A stretch of 64,000 nucleotides of DNA, taken from assembly GCA_947474705.1 (NCBI GenBank), contig CANJJS010000003.1, forward strand, positions 1 to 64,000. Direction: 5' to 3'. Within the stretch, counting starts at the first letter, position 1; each line of letters opens with the position of its first letter. Both the position numbers and the translations under genes were made by a program. Source of the DNA: Acetobacteraceae bacterium. GTDB taxonomy: Bacteria; Pseudomonadota; Alphaproteobacteria; Acetobacterales; Acetobacteraceae. Below are positions 35,777-44,554 of the stretch, piece by piece. The notes under the pieces were generated by a model. That model worked only from the letters and a program-made list of their open reading frames with translations, did not search any database and was not told the origin of the DNA.

Positions 35777-37458
35777 GCGACGAAATCCCCTCTGCCGTCG
35801 TCCACGGCCGGGCCGCGCGGCGGCGCCGAATCTCCCTGATCTGGGCCGTCCCGCTGGTCACCGTGCTGGTGGCGGGCTGGCTCGCCTGGGATACCATGTC
35901 GAAACGCGGCCCACGCATCGAAATTCGTTTCGACGCCGCGTCCGGGCTACAGGCCAACCAGTCGCGCATCCGCTACCGCGACGTCGAACTTGGCGCGGTC
36001 GAGAAAATCGCGCTCGGCCCGGATCGGCGCCATGTCGTCGTCACCGCGCGCATGACACGGGAAGCCGAACCGCTGTTGAACGATAAAACCCGGTTTTGGG
36101 TCGTCAAACCGCGGTTTTTCGCGGGCGCGGTCAGCGGCCTGGAAACCCTGGTCTCCGGATCCTACATCCAACTGGAACCGGCGGGGGTCGACGGCGCCCC
36201 GGCCACGTCCTTCGTCGGGCTGGAAGACCCGCCGGTGGTCCGCGCCGCCGTGCCCGGCACCACCTTCCGCCTGCAAACCCGGCGCATCGGCTCGCTCAAT
36301 CAAGGCTCCCCAATCCTGTTCCGCGACATGGCGGTGGGCGAGGTTCTCGGCTGGGATGTCAGCGAAATGGCCAAGGACGTCATTATTCACGCCTTCGTCC
36401 GCGCGCCGTACGATCGCTACGTCCATGAAAAGACCCTGTTCTGGAACGCCTCCGGCGCCGCCGTGCAACTCGGCGGCGCGGGGGTGAAACTGGAACTCGA
36501 ATCGTTGCGCGCGCTGGTACTGGGCGGCATCGCCTTCTCCACGCCGGAAAACGCCATCGAAACCCCGCCGGCACCGGAAGGCACCCCCTTCCCGCTCCAC
36601 GCCGACCGGCAGGCGGCCGAAACCGCCGCCTTCGACCGCAGCCTGAAATTCGTCAGCTATTTCAAGGGCTCCGTGGCGGGACTCGCCGCCGGCGGAGCCG
36701 TGACCCTGCACGGGCTGCGCATCGGCGGGATCTCGGAGGTCTCGCTGCGATACGATCAGGCCACCGACGACATCGTCGCCGAAGTCCATTACGGCGTCGA
36801 ACCAGACCGGATCGCGCGCTTGAAATTGCCGCACGGAAACGATCTGGACAAGGCCATGGAAGACCTGGTCCGGCGCGGACTGCGCACGCGGCTGGAAAGC
36901 GCCAGCATCGTCACCGGGGCGAAACAACTGGCGATGGATGTCGTCCCCACCGCGCCCGCCGCGCCCTTCGGCAAAGAGGGCGATGCCTATGTCATTCCGC
37001 CGTTGGACGGCGACACCGGCGATATCGCGGCCTCCGCCGCCGCGTTGGTCGCCCGCCTGCACACGATCCCGTTCGAGCAAATCGGCGACAATCTGAACAA
37101 GACCCTGGAAGGCGCCAGCGGCACGGCGAACGATCCGAAGCTGCGCCAGGCGATCGGCGCGCTGTCCGAGGCGATCGTCGCCACGCAAACGCTGGTGACC
37201 GCGCTGAACAAGGGCGCCGATCCGCTGCTGCGCCGGCTGCCCGCGATCGCCGCCAGCCTGGAACAAACGATCTCGCAGGCCGGCGCGCTGATCTCCTCGC
37301 TCGGCGATGGCCGCGGCGGCTCGCAACTGGGCCGCGACACCAACCGCCTGATGTCGCAACTCAGCGAGGCCGCGCGCTCCGTCCGCATCCTCGCGGAAAT
37401 GCTGGCCCGCCACCCCGAAGCCTTGATCCGCGGCCGCGCGGACCAGGAGGTCCGATGA
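35773..37458 (+). CDS. pqiB: MCE-domain lipid transport protein PqiB
   Basis: The 561-residue protein has one N-terminal transmembrane helix (ISLIWAVPLVTVLVAGWLAW) and three MCE domains, at about residues 40-135, 155-235 and 280-345. The openings are GPRIEIRFDAASGLQ, TTFRLQTRRIGSLNQGSP and FKGSVAGLAAGGAVTLHG. A long helical C-terminal region follows. MCE proteins form hexameric rings that carry phospholipids across the periplasm; PqiB rings stack into a syringe. It overlaps pqiA and pqiC by four bases each, so the three are made together. Confidence 0.93.
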   Translation: MSDEIPSAVVHGRAARRRRISLIWAVPLVTVLVAGWLAWDTMSKRGPRIEIRFDAASGLQANQSRIRYRDVELGAVEKIALGPDRRHVVVTARMTREAEPLLNDKTRFWVVKPRFFAGAVSGLETLVSGSYIQLEPAGVDGAPATSFVGLEDPPVVRAAVPGTTFRLQTRRIGSLNQGSPILFRDMAVGEVLGWDVSEMAKDVIIHAFVRAPYDRYVHEKTLFWNASGAAVQLGGAGVKLELESLRALVLGGIAFSTPENAIETPPAPEGTPFPLHADRQAAETAAFDRSLKFVSYFKGSVAGLAAGGAVTLHGLRIGGISEVSLRYDQATDDIVAEVHYGVEPDRIARLKLPHGNDLDKAMEDLVRRGLRTRLESASIVTGAKQLAMDVVPTAPAAPFGKEGDAYVIPPLDGDTGDIAASAAALVARLHTIPFEQIGDNLNKTLEGASGTANDPKLRQAIGALSEAIVATQTLVTALNKGADPLLRRLPAIAASLEQTISQAGALISSLGDGRGGSQLGRDTNRLMSQLSEAARSVRILAEMLARHPEALIRGRADQEVR

Positions 37459-37540
37459 GTCCCCACGGGCCAGGAGGCCCGATGAGTCCCCACGGGCCAG
37501 GAGGCCCGATGAATCCCCACGGGCCAGGAGGTCAGATGAG
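37445..37540 (+). repeat. 27-bp tandem repeat carrying four Shine-Dalgarno/ATG pairs
   Basis: Units begin with ATGAGTCCCCACGGGCCAGG and continue AGGCCCG. Start codons lie at 37455, 37482, 37509 and 37536, each with AGGAGG ending 4 bases upstream (37445, 37472, 37499, 37526). Because 27 bases are nine codons, all four ATGs are in the same frame. The first overlaps the pqiB stop, and the last lies directly before the lipoprotein signal peptide of pqiC. Confidence 0.95.
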
Positions 37541-38087
37541 TCCCCGCCGCGCCGTGTTGTTAAGCCTGCTGGCGGCGTCCTGCGCCTCCCCCAATCCCGC
37601 CCTTTATACGCTCGAAGCGCCCCCCGGCCCGGTGCGCCGGGGCGGGCCCAGAACGATCGAACTGCGGAACGTGAGCCTCGCGCGGTATCTGGAACGGTCG
37701 CAGATCGTGCGATCCACGGAGAATTACCGGCTGGATATCCTGCCCAACGACTGGTGGGGCGAACCGCTGGACGCCATGCTGGGCCGGGTGCTGGTCCGCG
37801 CGCTGAGCCAGCGGTTGCCGGGCAGCACGGTCTACATGGAAAATGGCGCGATTTCAGCGGACCCAGAGGCAACGGTGCAGGCGAACGTGCAACGCCTGGA
37901 TCAGGACGCGAACCGGGAGATCCGGCTGATCGCGCAATTCTCCGTCAAACGCCGGACAGCGGATACGCGCGGGGCGACGATCCAGGTGCCGGTCGCGGGT
38001 TCGACGGCACGGGACCTCGTGGCGGGCATGAGCGAGGCCGTCGGCCAGCTCGCGGACCGGATCGCCGCGGCGCTGGCGCTGGGCTGA
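37536..38087 (+). CDS. pqiC: PqiC-type outer-membrane lipoprotein (ABC-type transport auxiliary)
   Basis: From ATG 37536 the 183-residue product has a lipoprotein signal peptide (MSPRRAVLLSLLAASC, lipobox AASC) and then PALYTLEAPPG. This is the start of the PqiC/DUF330 family, followed by IELRNVSLARYLERSQIV and WWGEPLDAMLGRVLVRAL. It is expected to dock PqiB at the outer membrane. Three earlier in-frame ATGs (37455, 37482, 37509) would add 9-27 residues of PHGPGG repeat ahead of the signal peptide. The last start is preferred because it places the charged region correctly. Confidence 0.88.
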   Translation: MSPRRAVLLSLLAASCASPNPALYTLEAPPGPVRRGGPRTIELRNVSLARYLERSQIVRSTENYRLDILPNDWWGEPLDAMLGRVLVRALSQRLPGSTVYMENGAISADPEATVQANVQRLDQDANREIRLIAQFSVKRRTADTRGATIQVPVAGSTARDLVAGMSEAVGQLADRIAAALALG

Positions 38088-38102
38088 CGGGCGTCCCGGC
38101 GA

Positions 38103-38963
38103 TCACCCGGCCTCGGCGCTAACCGGTTCGTCGCCGCGCAAAGCGTCGGCCTCCTGGCGCAGACGCCGGAAACTGCGCAGGCTGAAGGGCAGCATGCCCA
38201 AATAGATCAGGCCGGCGGTGGCGAGCGCGGCCCATGGCTCGGCGAACATCAGGGCGACATAGAGACCGGTGCCGAGCAGCAGCGGCAGCACGAAATTCGC
38301 TGGAACCTTGAAGTTTTTAAAGCTCCAGACCGGCAAAGACGACACCAGAAGAATCGCGGTGCCGACCAGGATCGGGGCGCAAAGCAGCGGATGGCGCGCC
38401 ACCGCGGACAGCCATTCCACGTGCAGCGCGTCGGCTTCCAGCCCCAGAAACAGCGGAAACAACACCAGCCCCGCCCCGGCGGGCGCGGGCACGCCGGTGA
38501 AGAAATTATTCGTGTACGCGGGCCGGTCCGGCGCATCCAGCATCGCGTTGAACCGCGCCAGCCGCAGCGCCATGCACACCGCGAACAGCACGCCGAACGC
38601 GAAGCCCGATCCGCCCATGCGTTGCAGCGACCATTCGTACAGCACAAAACCGGGCGCGATGCCGAAACAGGCGAAATCGGACAGGCTGTCGAACTCCGCG
38701 CCGAACCGCGAGGTGCCCTTCAGCAACCGGGCGAGCCGTCCATCCAGACCGTCGATGATCCCGGCGAGCGCGATGGCGACGGCGGCCGCGTCGAACCTTC
38801 CCTCCAGCGCGAAGCGCATCGCGGTCAGGCCGGCGCACAGGCCCGCCACCGTCATCAAATTCGGAATGATCCGGTTGAAGGACGGACCGCGATAGCGTGG
38901 GCGGACCCGGTGACGGAGGCCCTTCGGGCGGCGCAGTGGGAAGCGGCGGATCGTGCCGGTCAT
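38103..38963 (-). CDS. pssA: CDP-diacylglycerol--serine O-phosphatidyltransferase
   Basis: The 286-residue membrane protein has the CDP-alcohol signature as IIDGLDGRLARLL followed by GAEFDSLSDFACFG, with the FNRIIPNLMTVAGLCAG helix before it and about eight helices in all. It makes phosphatidylserine from CDP-diacylglycerol and serine. It overlaps psd by four bases, and together they form the phosphatidylethanolamine pathway. The C-terminus is charged (RRLRQEADALRGDE). Downstream it converges on pqiC with 15 bases between the stops. Confidence 0.93.
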   Translation of the reverse strand: MTGTIRRFPLRRPKGLRHRVRPRYRGPSFNRIIPNLMTVAGLCAGLTAMRFALEGRFDAAAVAIALAGIIDGLDGRLARLLKGTSRFGAEFDSLSDFACFGIAPGFVLYEWSLQRMGGSGFAFGVLFAVCMALRLARFNAMLDAPDRPAYTNNFFTGVPAPAGAGLVLFPLFLGLEADALHVEWLSAVARHPLLCAPILVGTAILLVSSLPVWSFKNFKVPANFVLPLLLGTGLYVALMFAEPWAALATAGLIYLGMLPFSLRSFRRLRQEADALRGDEPVSAEAG

Positions 38964-39631
38964 GGGTCGAGGTCCGCGATCAAGGTCTCCCCGCCCACCA
39001 TGGTCTGACCGACGGAGACCAGCGGCGTGAGGTTGGCGGGGAAATACAGATCGGTGCGGCTGCCGAAACGGATGATGCCGAAGCGTTCGCCCATGCGGAC
39101 CGAATCGCCCTCGCGCGCGGAGCAGAGAATGCGGCGGGCGATCAGCCCGGCGATCTGCACCACCGCGATCTCGCGCCCGTCCGGCAGGCGCAGGGCGAGG
39201 GCGTTGCGTTCGTTGACATCGCTGGCCTTGTCCAGGCTGGCGCTGACATAGGCGCCATGGCGATAGGCGATGCGGGTGACCGTGCCGGTCGCGGGGATTC
39301 GGTTCACGTGAACGTTCAGGACCGACAGGAAGATGCAGACCCGCCAGCGCGGCTCGTCGCCCAGCCCGAGTTCGGCGGGCGGGACGGCGTGGCTGACCGA
39401 CAGAACCCGGCCATCGGCGGGGGCGATCAGCGCGTTGGGGTTCGCCGGCGGGACGCGCGCGGGGTCGCGGAAGAAGAACAGGCAGAACAGCGCGAAGGCG
39501 ACACCGGGCAGCGTTAACCATTCGCCAAGGAACAGCCCCAGGACCGCGACGGCCGCGCCGCCAAGGATAAAGGGGCGTCCGGCGGGGTGGGGGGGCGGGA
39601 ACGCGGCGCGCAAATCGTTGGCGAGGGACAT
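38960..39631 (-). CDS. psd: Phosphatidylserine decarboxylase, short form
   Basis: The 223-residue proenzyme is of the short type common in alphaproteobacteria. After one or two N-terminal helices it has FFRDPARVPP, IAPADGRVLSV, FLSVLNVHVNRIPATG and AYRHGAYVSASLDKASDVNERN. Self-cleavage at the serine of RFGSR gives the pyruvoyl group, in place of LGST in the long form. It converts phosphatidylserine to phosphatidylethanolamine at the membrane. It is the first gene of psd-pssA; ATG 39631 is the only start that fits the family. Confidence 0.93.
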   Translation of the reverse strand: MSLANDLRAAFPPPHPAGRPFILGGAAVAVLGLFLGEWLTLPGVAFALFCLFFFRDPARVPPANPNALIAPADGRVLSVSHAVPPAELGLGDEPRWRVCIFLSVLNVHVNRIPATGTVTRIAYRHGAYVSASLDKASDVNERNALALRLPDGREIAVVQIAGLIARRILCSAREGDSVRMGERFGIIRFGSRTDLYFPANLTPLVSVGQTMVGGETLIADLDP

Positions 39632-39715
39632 TTTTCGGTGCCTGAGTGGGGCCGCGTTTATGAATGGTTCATCTTTTGGCGGCAACATGCCGGTGGACAT
39701 GTTGGAGATCGCGCA

Positions 39716-40162
39716 ATGCCGTTCAAGGAACCCTTCGCGTTGGGCCCGTTTTCGGTGGACCCGGAGGGGCGTCTGGCGCCCACGGCCCAGGACGTGCCGG
39801 TCGGGTTTAGCGTGCGATGGCGGGATCGCGTCATCCACGCCAACCTGGCGCGCACGGGCGGCGAAGGCGGCCTGCTGCGCATGTGGTCGGCGCTGGGCCG
39901 CATTCCCAGCACCGCGTCCAATCCCGCGGCGCGGGTCGCCTCCTTGGAACTGATGCGCGGCCTGCCCGGCGCGATCCCGGCGGATTGGAAGATCGGCCTG
40001 TCGGCCGACCATCGCCCCAGCATGGAATGCGCCACGGTGCTGGTACTGCCGATCACCGTCGCCAATCTGGTGACGGAATTGACGGCGTTCCTGCTCGACC
40101 TCGCGCCGGTTCTCGACCTGATCGACGAGAGCGGCGCGGGCCCGGCACGTCTCGCGTCCTGA
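39716..40162 (+). CDS. Hypothetical protein, 148 aa
   Basis: I do not recognise this protein. It is soluble-looking and without a signal peptide. It begins MPFKEPFALGPFSVDPEGRLAP and has a middle part, RVIHANLARTGGEGGLLRMW, that could be strands packing against the helix NPAARVASLELMRGLP. It then ends in a helix LVTELTAFLLDLAPVLDLIDE. The layout of an N-terminal beta sheet and a C-terminal helix recalls small chaperone-like folds, but I see no firm match. It lies alone between psd and a convergent aldolase-family gene. Confidence 0.6.
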   Translation: MPFKEPFALGPFSVDPEGRLAPTAQDVPVGFSVRWRDRVIHANLARTGGEGGLLRMWSALGRIPSTASNPAARVASLELMRGLPGAIPADWKIGLSADHRPSMECATVLVLPITVANLVTELTAFLLDLAPVLDLIDESGAGPARLAS

Positions 40163-40166
40163 GGGG

Positions 40167-41129
40167 TCAGGCGGCGAGGCCGATCCGCGTCGCGGGCAGC
40201 AAACCCGCCTCGATCAGAGCCGTACGCAGCCGCGCGCGTTCCTGGTCCGAGATCTTCACCAGTGGCGCGCGGACGACGGCGCGTTCCATCCGGCCCAGCA
40301 TGACCAGGCATTCCTTCATGCGATTGTGCATATCCAGGGCGGGGGCGGCGTAGAAGGCCTGCGCCAGCGGGTAGATGCGGTCGTTGATGGCGCGGGCGGC
40401 GTTCAGGTCGCCGTCCCGCACCGCCTGGAACAGCGCCGCCTGAAGGTCCGGAATGACGCTGCCGGAGCCGGACAAAAGCCCGTTGCAGCCCAGAGTCAGC
40501 GACGCCATCAGCCAGGCGCTGTGCGTGGTCAGGACGTTCACGGGCCGGGGGAGGCTTTGAAGAGTCCGGATCTGCCGTTCGTGCAGCATCGGATCGTTCG
40601 ACCAGTCTTTGATGGCCTTGATCGAGGGGATCGCCTCGGCCATGCGCACCAGGGTGTCGAGCGGATAGGACAGCGTGGACCGCTCGGCATAGGCGAAGAC
40701 GATCAGCGGCAGTTCGGTGGCCTCGGCGATCGTGGAGAAATGCGCGATCGCCATTTCCGGCCGCATCTGGCCCGCCATGGAGAAGACCTGCGACGGGAAC
40801 ACCAGCAGCGCGGAGGCGCCGCGGCGCTCGGCCGCGCGGGCGATCTTCGCGGCGTTGGCGGACCCGTCGGCCCAGACGCCGGAGATCACGGGGAGACGAT
40901 CGCCGATTTCCTCCAGCGTTATATCGAGGATGCGTTCCTGTTCCTCGAACGTACAGGCGTGGACTTCGGAGGCATGGCCGTTGACGGTGATCGCGGACAG
41001 GCCGGGTGTGGCGGCGACGTGGCGGAGGTGGCGGCGCGTGTCCTGCTCGTCGATCGAGAAATCGTCGTGCAGGGCCAACAACGTGGCGGGGATGACGCCA
41101 TGCGGGACGTAGTCCTTGAAACGCGGCAT
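40167..41129 (-). CDS. Dihydrodipicolinate synthase (DHDPS/NAL) family aldolase
   Basis: The 320-residue TIM-barrel protein has the class I aldolase features of this family: SAITVNGHASEVH (phosphate/carboxylate loop, GHAxE instead of the usual GTTGE), the tyrosine in IVFAYAERS, and the Schiff-base lysine in SIKAIKDWSND. The changed loop argues against lysine synthesis and for a keto-acid aldolase or dehydratase of catabolism. It is transcribed alone, divergent from the YraN gene and convergent with the preceding hypothetical gene (four bases apart). Confidence 0.87.
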   Translation of the reverse strand: MPRFKDYVPHGVIPATLLALHDDFSIDEQDTRRHLRHVAATPGLSAITVNGHASEVHACTFEEQERILDITLEEIGDRLPVISGVWADGSANAAKIARAAERRGASALLVFPSQVFSMAGQMRPEMAIAHFSTIAEATELPLIVFAYAERSTLSYPLDTLVRMAEAIPSIKAIKDWSNDPMLHERQIRTLQSLPRPVNVLTTHSAWLMASLTLGCNGLLSGSGSVIPDLQAALFQAVRDGDLNAARAINDRIYPLAQAFYAAPALDMHNRMKECLVMLGRMERAVVRAPLVKISDQERARLRTALIEAGLLPATRIGLAA

Positions 41130-41191
41130 GCTCCTGGTCTCCTCCTGGTGCTGTTAACGGGTTGTTCGCGAATTTCGGCGATGTTCCTATC

Positions 41192-41560
41192 ATGCCGGAT
41201 CGATCCCGTAGAGGGCAAACCGCTTATCGCAGAGGCCATGCCGCCGAGGCGGCCGCGGTGACCGCGCTGGAGGCGGATGGCTGGACCATCCTTGCGCGGC
41301 GGTTGCGGACGGCGGCGGGCGAGATCGACATCGTCGCGGACAAGGACGGGCTGCTGGCCTTCGTGGAAGTGAAGGCGCGGCCAGGTCTGGCGCAGGCGGC
41401 GCTGGCGCTGTCCCCGCGGCAACAGGCGCGGCTGGTGGCGGCGGCGGAAATCGTGCTGGCGGAGAACCCGGACTGGGGGTTTCGGGGCGTCCGTTTCGAT
41501 GCCGTGGTCGTGGATGCGCGGGGTTTGGTGCGGCGAATCGCGGACGCGTTTCGCGCGTGA
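41192..41560 (+). CDS. YraN family (UPF0102) nuclease-like protein
   Basis: The 122-residue protein has the YraN core: RGHAAEAAAVTALEADGWTIL, then GEIDIVADKDGLLAFVEVKAR, the GExD...ExK arrangement of Holliday-junction-resolvase-like nucleases. The family is widespread and poorly characterised; a role in DNA processing or recombination is inferred. ATG 41192 gives the usual length; a TTG at 41162 is possible. It converges on cca. Confidence 0.88.
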   Translation: MPDRSRRGQTAYRRGHAAEAAAVTALEADGWTILARRLRTAAGEIDIVADKDGLLAFVEVKARPGLAQAALALSPRQQARLVAAAEIVLAENPDWGFRGVRFDAVVVDARGLVRRIADAFRA

Positions 41561-41603
41561 TGGCGAGGCGCCGGCGGGCGCGAGGCGGGCGTTGGCCGAC
41601 GCC

Positions 41604-42797
41604 CTACCCGGCGTCAATCGCCCGCCGCGCCGCGGCGAGGCAGGCCGTCGCATCGGCCTGGCAACCATCCGCCATCCACCATGCCCGCGCCGACCGCAGC
41701 ACCGCGCCCACGCGGGGGCCGGGAGGACTGCCCAATGCGAGGATGTCCCGGCCCTCCAACGGAAAGACCGGCGGCGTCATCGCGCGTAACCGCCGCCGAA
41801 GTTCGTCCCACGCCCTGCCCCCGGCACCCGCCAGCCAGGTCCGCCCGATCAGAACCTCCGCCGGTGTCTCCGCGAGCAGGCGCCGTAAAACCACGTCCCC
41901 GTCGCCGGGTTTCGCCAGCGGCGCGGCGCGGAACGCGATCAGACGGTCGCGGTCCAGCAAAGATAATTTCAGGCGTTTCGAAAACGCCAGCTTATCGCCC
42001 GCCAGCAGCGCGGCCATGCGAAGAACGGGGTCTGGCGGCGCGCCCGCGTCGATCGTCCGGGACAGCGCGGCCAAATCCGTGCCCTCGGGCACCGCGACGG
42101 CCAGCACGCCCAGTTCGTCCATCAGCGCCAGGGCACGCCGCGGATCGGGCGCGGCGAGGATTCGAAAAACCTCGTTCCAGATGCGTTCGACGGACAGCCC
42201 GCCGAGATGGGGCACGGCGCCTCGCAACGCCGCCAACGTGGCCTCGTCCGGCGGCAGCGTGGCGTAACGGGCGAAAAACCGGAAAAACCGGAAGACACGG
42301 AGATAATCCTCGGCGATGCGGGCGGCGGGTTCGCCGACGAAGCGCAGGCGTCCGGCGCGCAGGTCTTCGAGCCCGCCGAAATAGTCGAACACCGATCCGC
42401 CGGGGGTCATCGACATCGCGTTGACGGTGAAATCCCGGCGCGCGGCGTCCTCTCGCCAGTCGTCCGTGAACGCCACCACCGCGTGGCGCCCGTCGGTTTC
42501 GACATCGCGGCGCAGGGTGGTGATTTCCACTGTCCGGCCCGGCAGGACCGCCGTCACGGTGCCATGGGCGAGGCCGGTGGGCACGGATTTCACCCCGGCC
42601 GCCTTCAGACGGGCGACGACTTCGTCCGGGGGTAAGGGCGAGGCCATGTCGAGATCGGCCGGGGGGCGTCCGGCCAGCACGTCGCGGACGGCGCCGCCGA
42701 CCAGGCGGGCTTCCGGCAGGATCGCGAAAAGCGCGGCGATGGCGGGGTCCGAGCAAAATTCCGGCGGTGCGATCCGGAGCCGCGGGCTGTCGCTCAT
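41604..42797 (-). CDS. cca: CCA tRNA nucleotidyltransferase
   Basis: The 397-residue class II enzyme shows LVGGAVRDVLAGRPPADLDMA (GGxVRD with the metal-binding DxD), the second metal region in RRDFTVNAMSM, and GEPAARIAEDYLRVFRFFRF, the basic and aromatic segment that recognises ATP/CTP. The C-terminal helical part is shorter than in HD-containing Cca. It adds or repairs the tRNA CCA end; the one tRNA gene here already encodes CCA, so repair is likely its main task. It overlaps the DUF6111 gene by four bases. Confidence 0.93.
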   Translation of the reverse strand: MSDSPRLRIAPPEFCSDPAIAALFAILPEARLVGGAVRDVLAGRPPADLDMASPLPPDEVVARLKAAGVKSVPTGLAHGTVTAVLPGRTVEITTLRRDVETDGRHAVVAFTDDWREDAARRDFTVNAMSMTPGGSVFDYFGGLEDLRAGRLRFVGEPAARIAEDYLRVFRFFRFFARYATLPPDEATLAALRGAVPHLGGLSVERIWNEVFRILAAPDPRRALALMDELGVLAVAVPEGTDLAALSRTIDAGAPPDPVLRMAALLAGDKLAFSKRLKLSLLDRDRLIAFRAAPLAKPGDGDVVLRRLLAETPAEVLIGRTWLAGAGGRAWDELRRRLRAMTPPVFPLEGRDILALGSPPGPRVGAVLRSARAWWMADGCQADATACLAAARRAIDAG

Positions 42798-43045
42798 CGC
42801 GGCGGGGGCCGCTCCACTTTGGGCGGCAGGATTTTGCCGTTGTCCTGGCGCGCGGGCACGTAGCCCGCGGTGGGTGGCGCGGCGTCTTCGTAGCGCAGGA
42901 AGAACAGCAATGCCCCGGTCGCGGCCACGGCGGCGACGACGCTCCAGACCAGATATTTCGGCGGCGGCCCGGCGGGCGCGATCAGCCGCCACGCGATGAA
43001 AACCGCCAGCGGCAACAGGAACAACAGGATTTCGACGAAGCGCAT
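42794..43045 (-). CDS. DUF6111-family small membrane protein
   Basis: The 83-residue protein has two hydrophobic helices (VEILLFLLPLAVFIAWRLI and YLVWSVVAAVAATGALLFFL) and a proline-rich C-terminus ending ERPPPR. Its position between a NUDIX hydrolase and cca, its length and its RFVEI start match DUF6111 proteins known from Rhodospirillales. The function is not known. It overlaps cca by four bases. Confidence 0.78.
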   Translation of the reverse strand: MRFVEILLFLLPLAVFIAWRLIAPAGPPPKYLVWSVVAAVAATGALLFFLRYEDAAPPTAGYVPARQDNGKILPPKVERPPPR

Positions 43046-43094
43046 CGTCAGCCGCCGCCCCGCGGTTTGCCGGCCAAACGGCGCATGATCGCCC

Positions 43095-43709
43095 TCACGA
43101 CGACGTACCGGGCGCGGGCGGGTGGATGCCGCGCAGTTTGCCGGCCAAATGGTGCATGATCGCCGCGGTGGCGCCCCAGATGAACTGGTCCGGGTGCGGC
43201 CAGACCCAGTATTCCCGCCATTCGCCGCGCACGTGCTGTTTTTGGCGTTTCGGCGCCTCTGGGTCGAGCAGAACCGGGAAGGGAAACTCGAACACCGTTT
43301 CCACTTCGTGCGGCGAGGCCTGGTAGTCGAGGCCCGGCGGCAGCAACCCAAGGACCGGCGTGATGCGGTAGCCGGTGCCGGTGACGTAGTCGTCCATCCG
43401 CCCGATGATTTCCACGTTATCCGGGTTCAGGCCGATTTCCTCGTGGGCTTCGCGCAGCGCGGCGGCTTCGGCGTGCGCGTCCTCTGGGTCGATGCGCCCG
43501 CCGGGGAAGCTGACCTGGCCGGAGTGCTTTCGTAGCCGCGCGGTGCGGCGGGTCAACAGCAGCGTGGGCACGGGGTGCAGCACGATGGGGACCAGCACGG
43601 CGGCGGGAACGGGCGGCTTATCCAGTTCGCCGACGATTTCCTCGCCGTAGACGACGTTGGACCCGCCAAGGGCGGAACGGAGGAGGACGCGGAGTGTATC
43701 GGGGGTCAA
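43095..43709 (-). CDS. NUDIX hydrolase, CoA pyrophosphatase type
   Basis: The 204-residue protein carries the UPF0035 plus NUDIX combination of coenzyme A pyrophosphatases: LLLTRRTARLRKHSGQVSFP directly before GGRIDPED, and REAHEEIGLNPDNV, in which the glutamates bind metal. It would hydrolyse CoA and its thioesters to phosphopantetheine and ADP. The start appears to be TTG 43709, overlapping the DUF1285 stop (TTGA), which implies translational coupling. Later in-frame starts would remove the first conserved strand. Confidence 0.88.
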   Translation of the reverse strand: MTPDTLRVLLRSALGGSNVVYGEEIVGELDKPPVPAAVLVPIVLHPVPTLLLTRRTARLRKHSGQVSFPGGRIDPEDAHAEAAALREAHEEIGLNPDNVEIIGRMDDYVTGTGYRITPVLGLLPPGLDYQASPHEVETVFEFPFPVLLDPEAPKRQKQHVRGEWREYWVWPHPDQFIWGATAAIMHHLAGKLRGIHPPAPGTSS

Positions 43710-44320
43710 ATTTCGTCTTCGCCGTCTTCGTCGGGCATGAGGCCCAGGGGGAAAAAGATGCCGGCGGACCAGACGCCGAGCATGAGTTGAGCACCCACGT
43801 ATTCCGGCACCGCCAGCGCCACCAGCTCGTAATACACGGCGCGGCCGATCCGCGCCTCGATCCCATGCGCGCCGTCGCCGTCGCGCACGAGGATGTAGGG
43901 CACCGGCTCGGACGTCAGAACGTCGTGCGACACGCGGATCGGGTGGTCCGGTCCGGCGGCGACGACCTGATCGATATTGGTGCGGAAGGACAGCGTCTGG
44001 TGCCGCCCGTCGCCGGACCAGTCGAGTTCGACGGCGACGAAGGGGGCGTCCTCGACCTCGATACGGCCGCGTTCGGCGGGGGTTTCCAGGCGCCAGCCGC
44101 CTTCGGCGTCGCGGCGCAGGACGGACGAGAAGAGGCAGACCAGCTCCTTGCGCGGGATGGAGGTGCCGCGATAGAGCCAGGTGCCGTCGCGCTTGATCAG
44201 GAACGGCAGGTCGCCGCAGTCGAAGGGGATGCGCGGGCCGTCCGGGCGCTTTGGGCAAGCGGCTGGGGCGCCGGCGATGGCGGCGAGCGAGATGGGTACG
44301 GGCGAAGAGGCGTCGTTCAC
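43706..44320 (-). CDS. DUF1285 domain protein
   Basis: The 204-residue protein has the two beta-rich DUF1285 repeats: IPFDCGDLPFLIKRDGTWLY early on, and ERGRIEVEDAPFVAVELDW near the middle, followed by ALAVPEYVGAQLMLGVWSAG. The fold is known but the function is not. It is the first gene of the DUF1285-NUDIX-DUF6111-cca block, which recurs in Rhodospirillales, and its stop codon overlaps the NUDIX start. Confidence 0.85.
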   Translation of the reverse strand: MNDASSPVPISLAAIAGAPAACPKRPDGPRIPFDCGDLPFLIKRDGTWLYRGTSIPRKELVCLFSSVLRRDAEGGWRLETPAERGRIEVEDAPFVAVELDWSGDGRHQTLSFRTNIDQVVAAGPDHPIRVSHDVLTSEPVPYILVRDGDGAHGIEARIGRAVYYELVALAVPEYVGAQLMLGVWSAGIFFPLGLMPDEDGEDEI

Positions 44321-44554
44321 GCTCCGTCTCCAAGGTTAACCGGTTGGGCGATGTCCTGACACGATATAGGTATCATCCCCCCTTCGGCGGAAGTGGCTAT
44401 CTGACATGGCGTTGTCATTTGATGGGATGGGCGATGTCCATGGGCAGGCCGCCATCCAGAGGCAAGGGCCTGGTAGGGCCCGCGCGATATCCTTGACGGG
44501 CGGCGCCGGGGCTCCCATGTTCAGCCTGTGCCATGGCATAGGCCACGAAAAACC

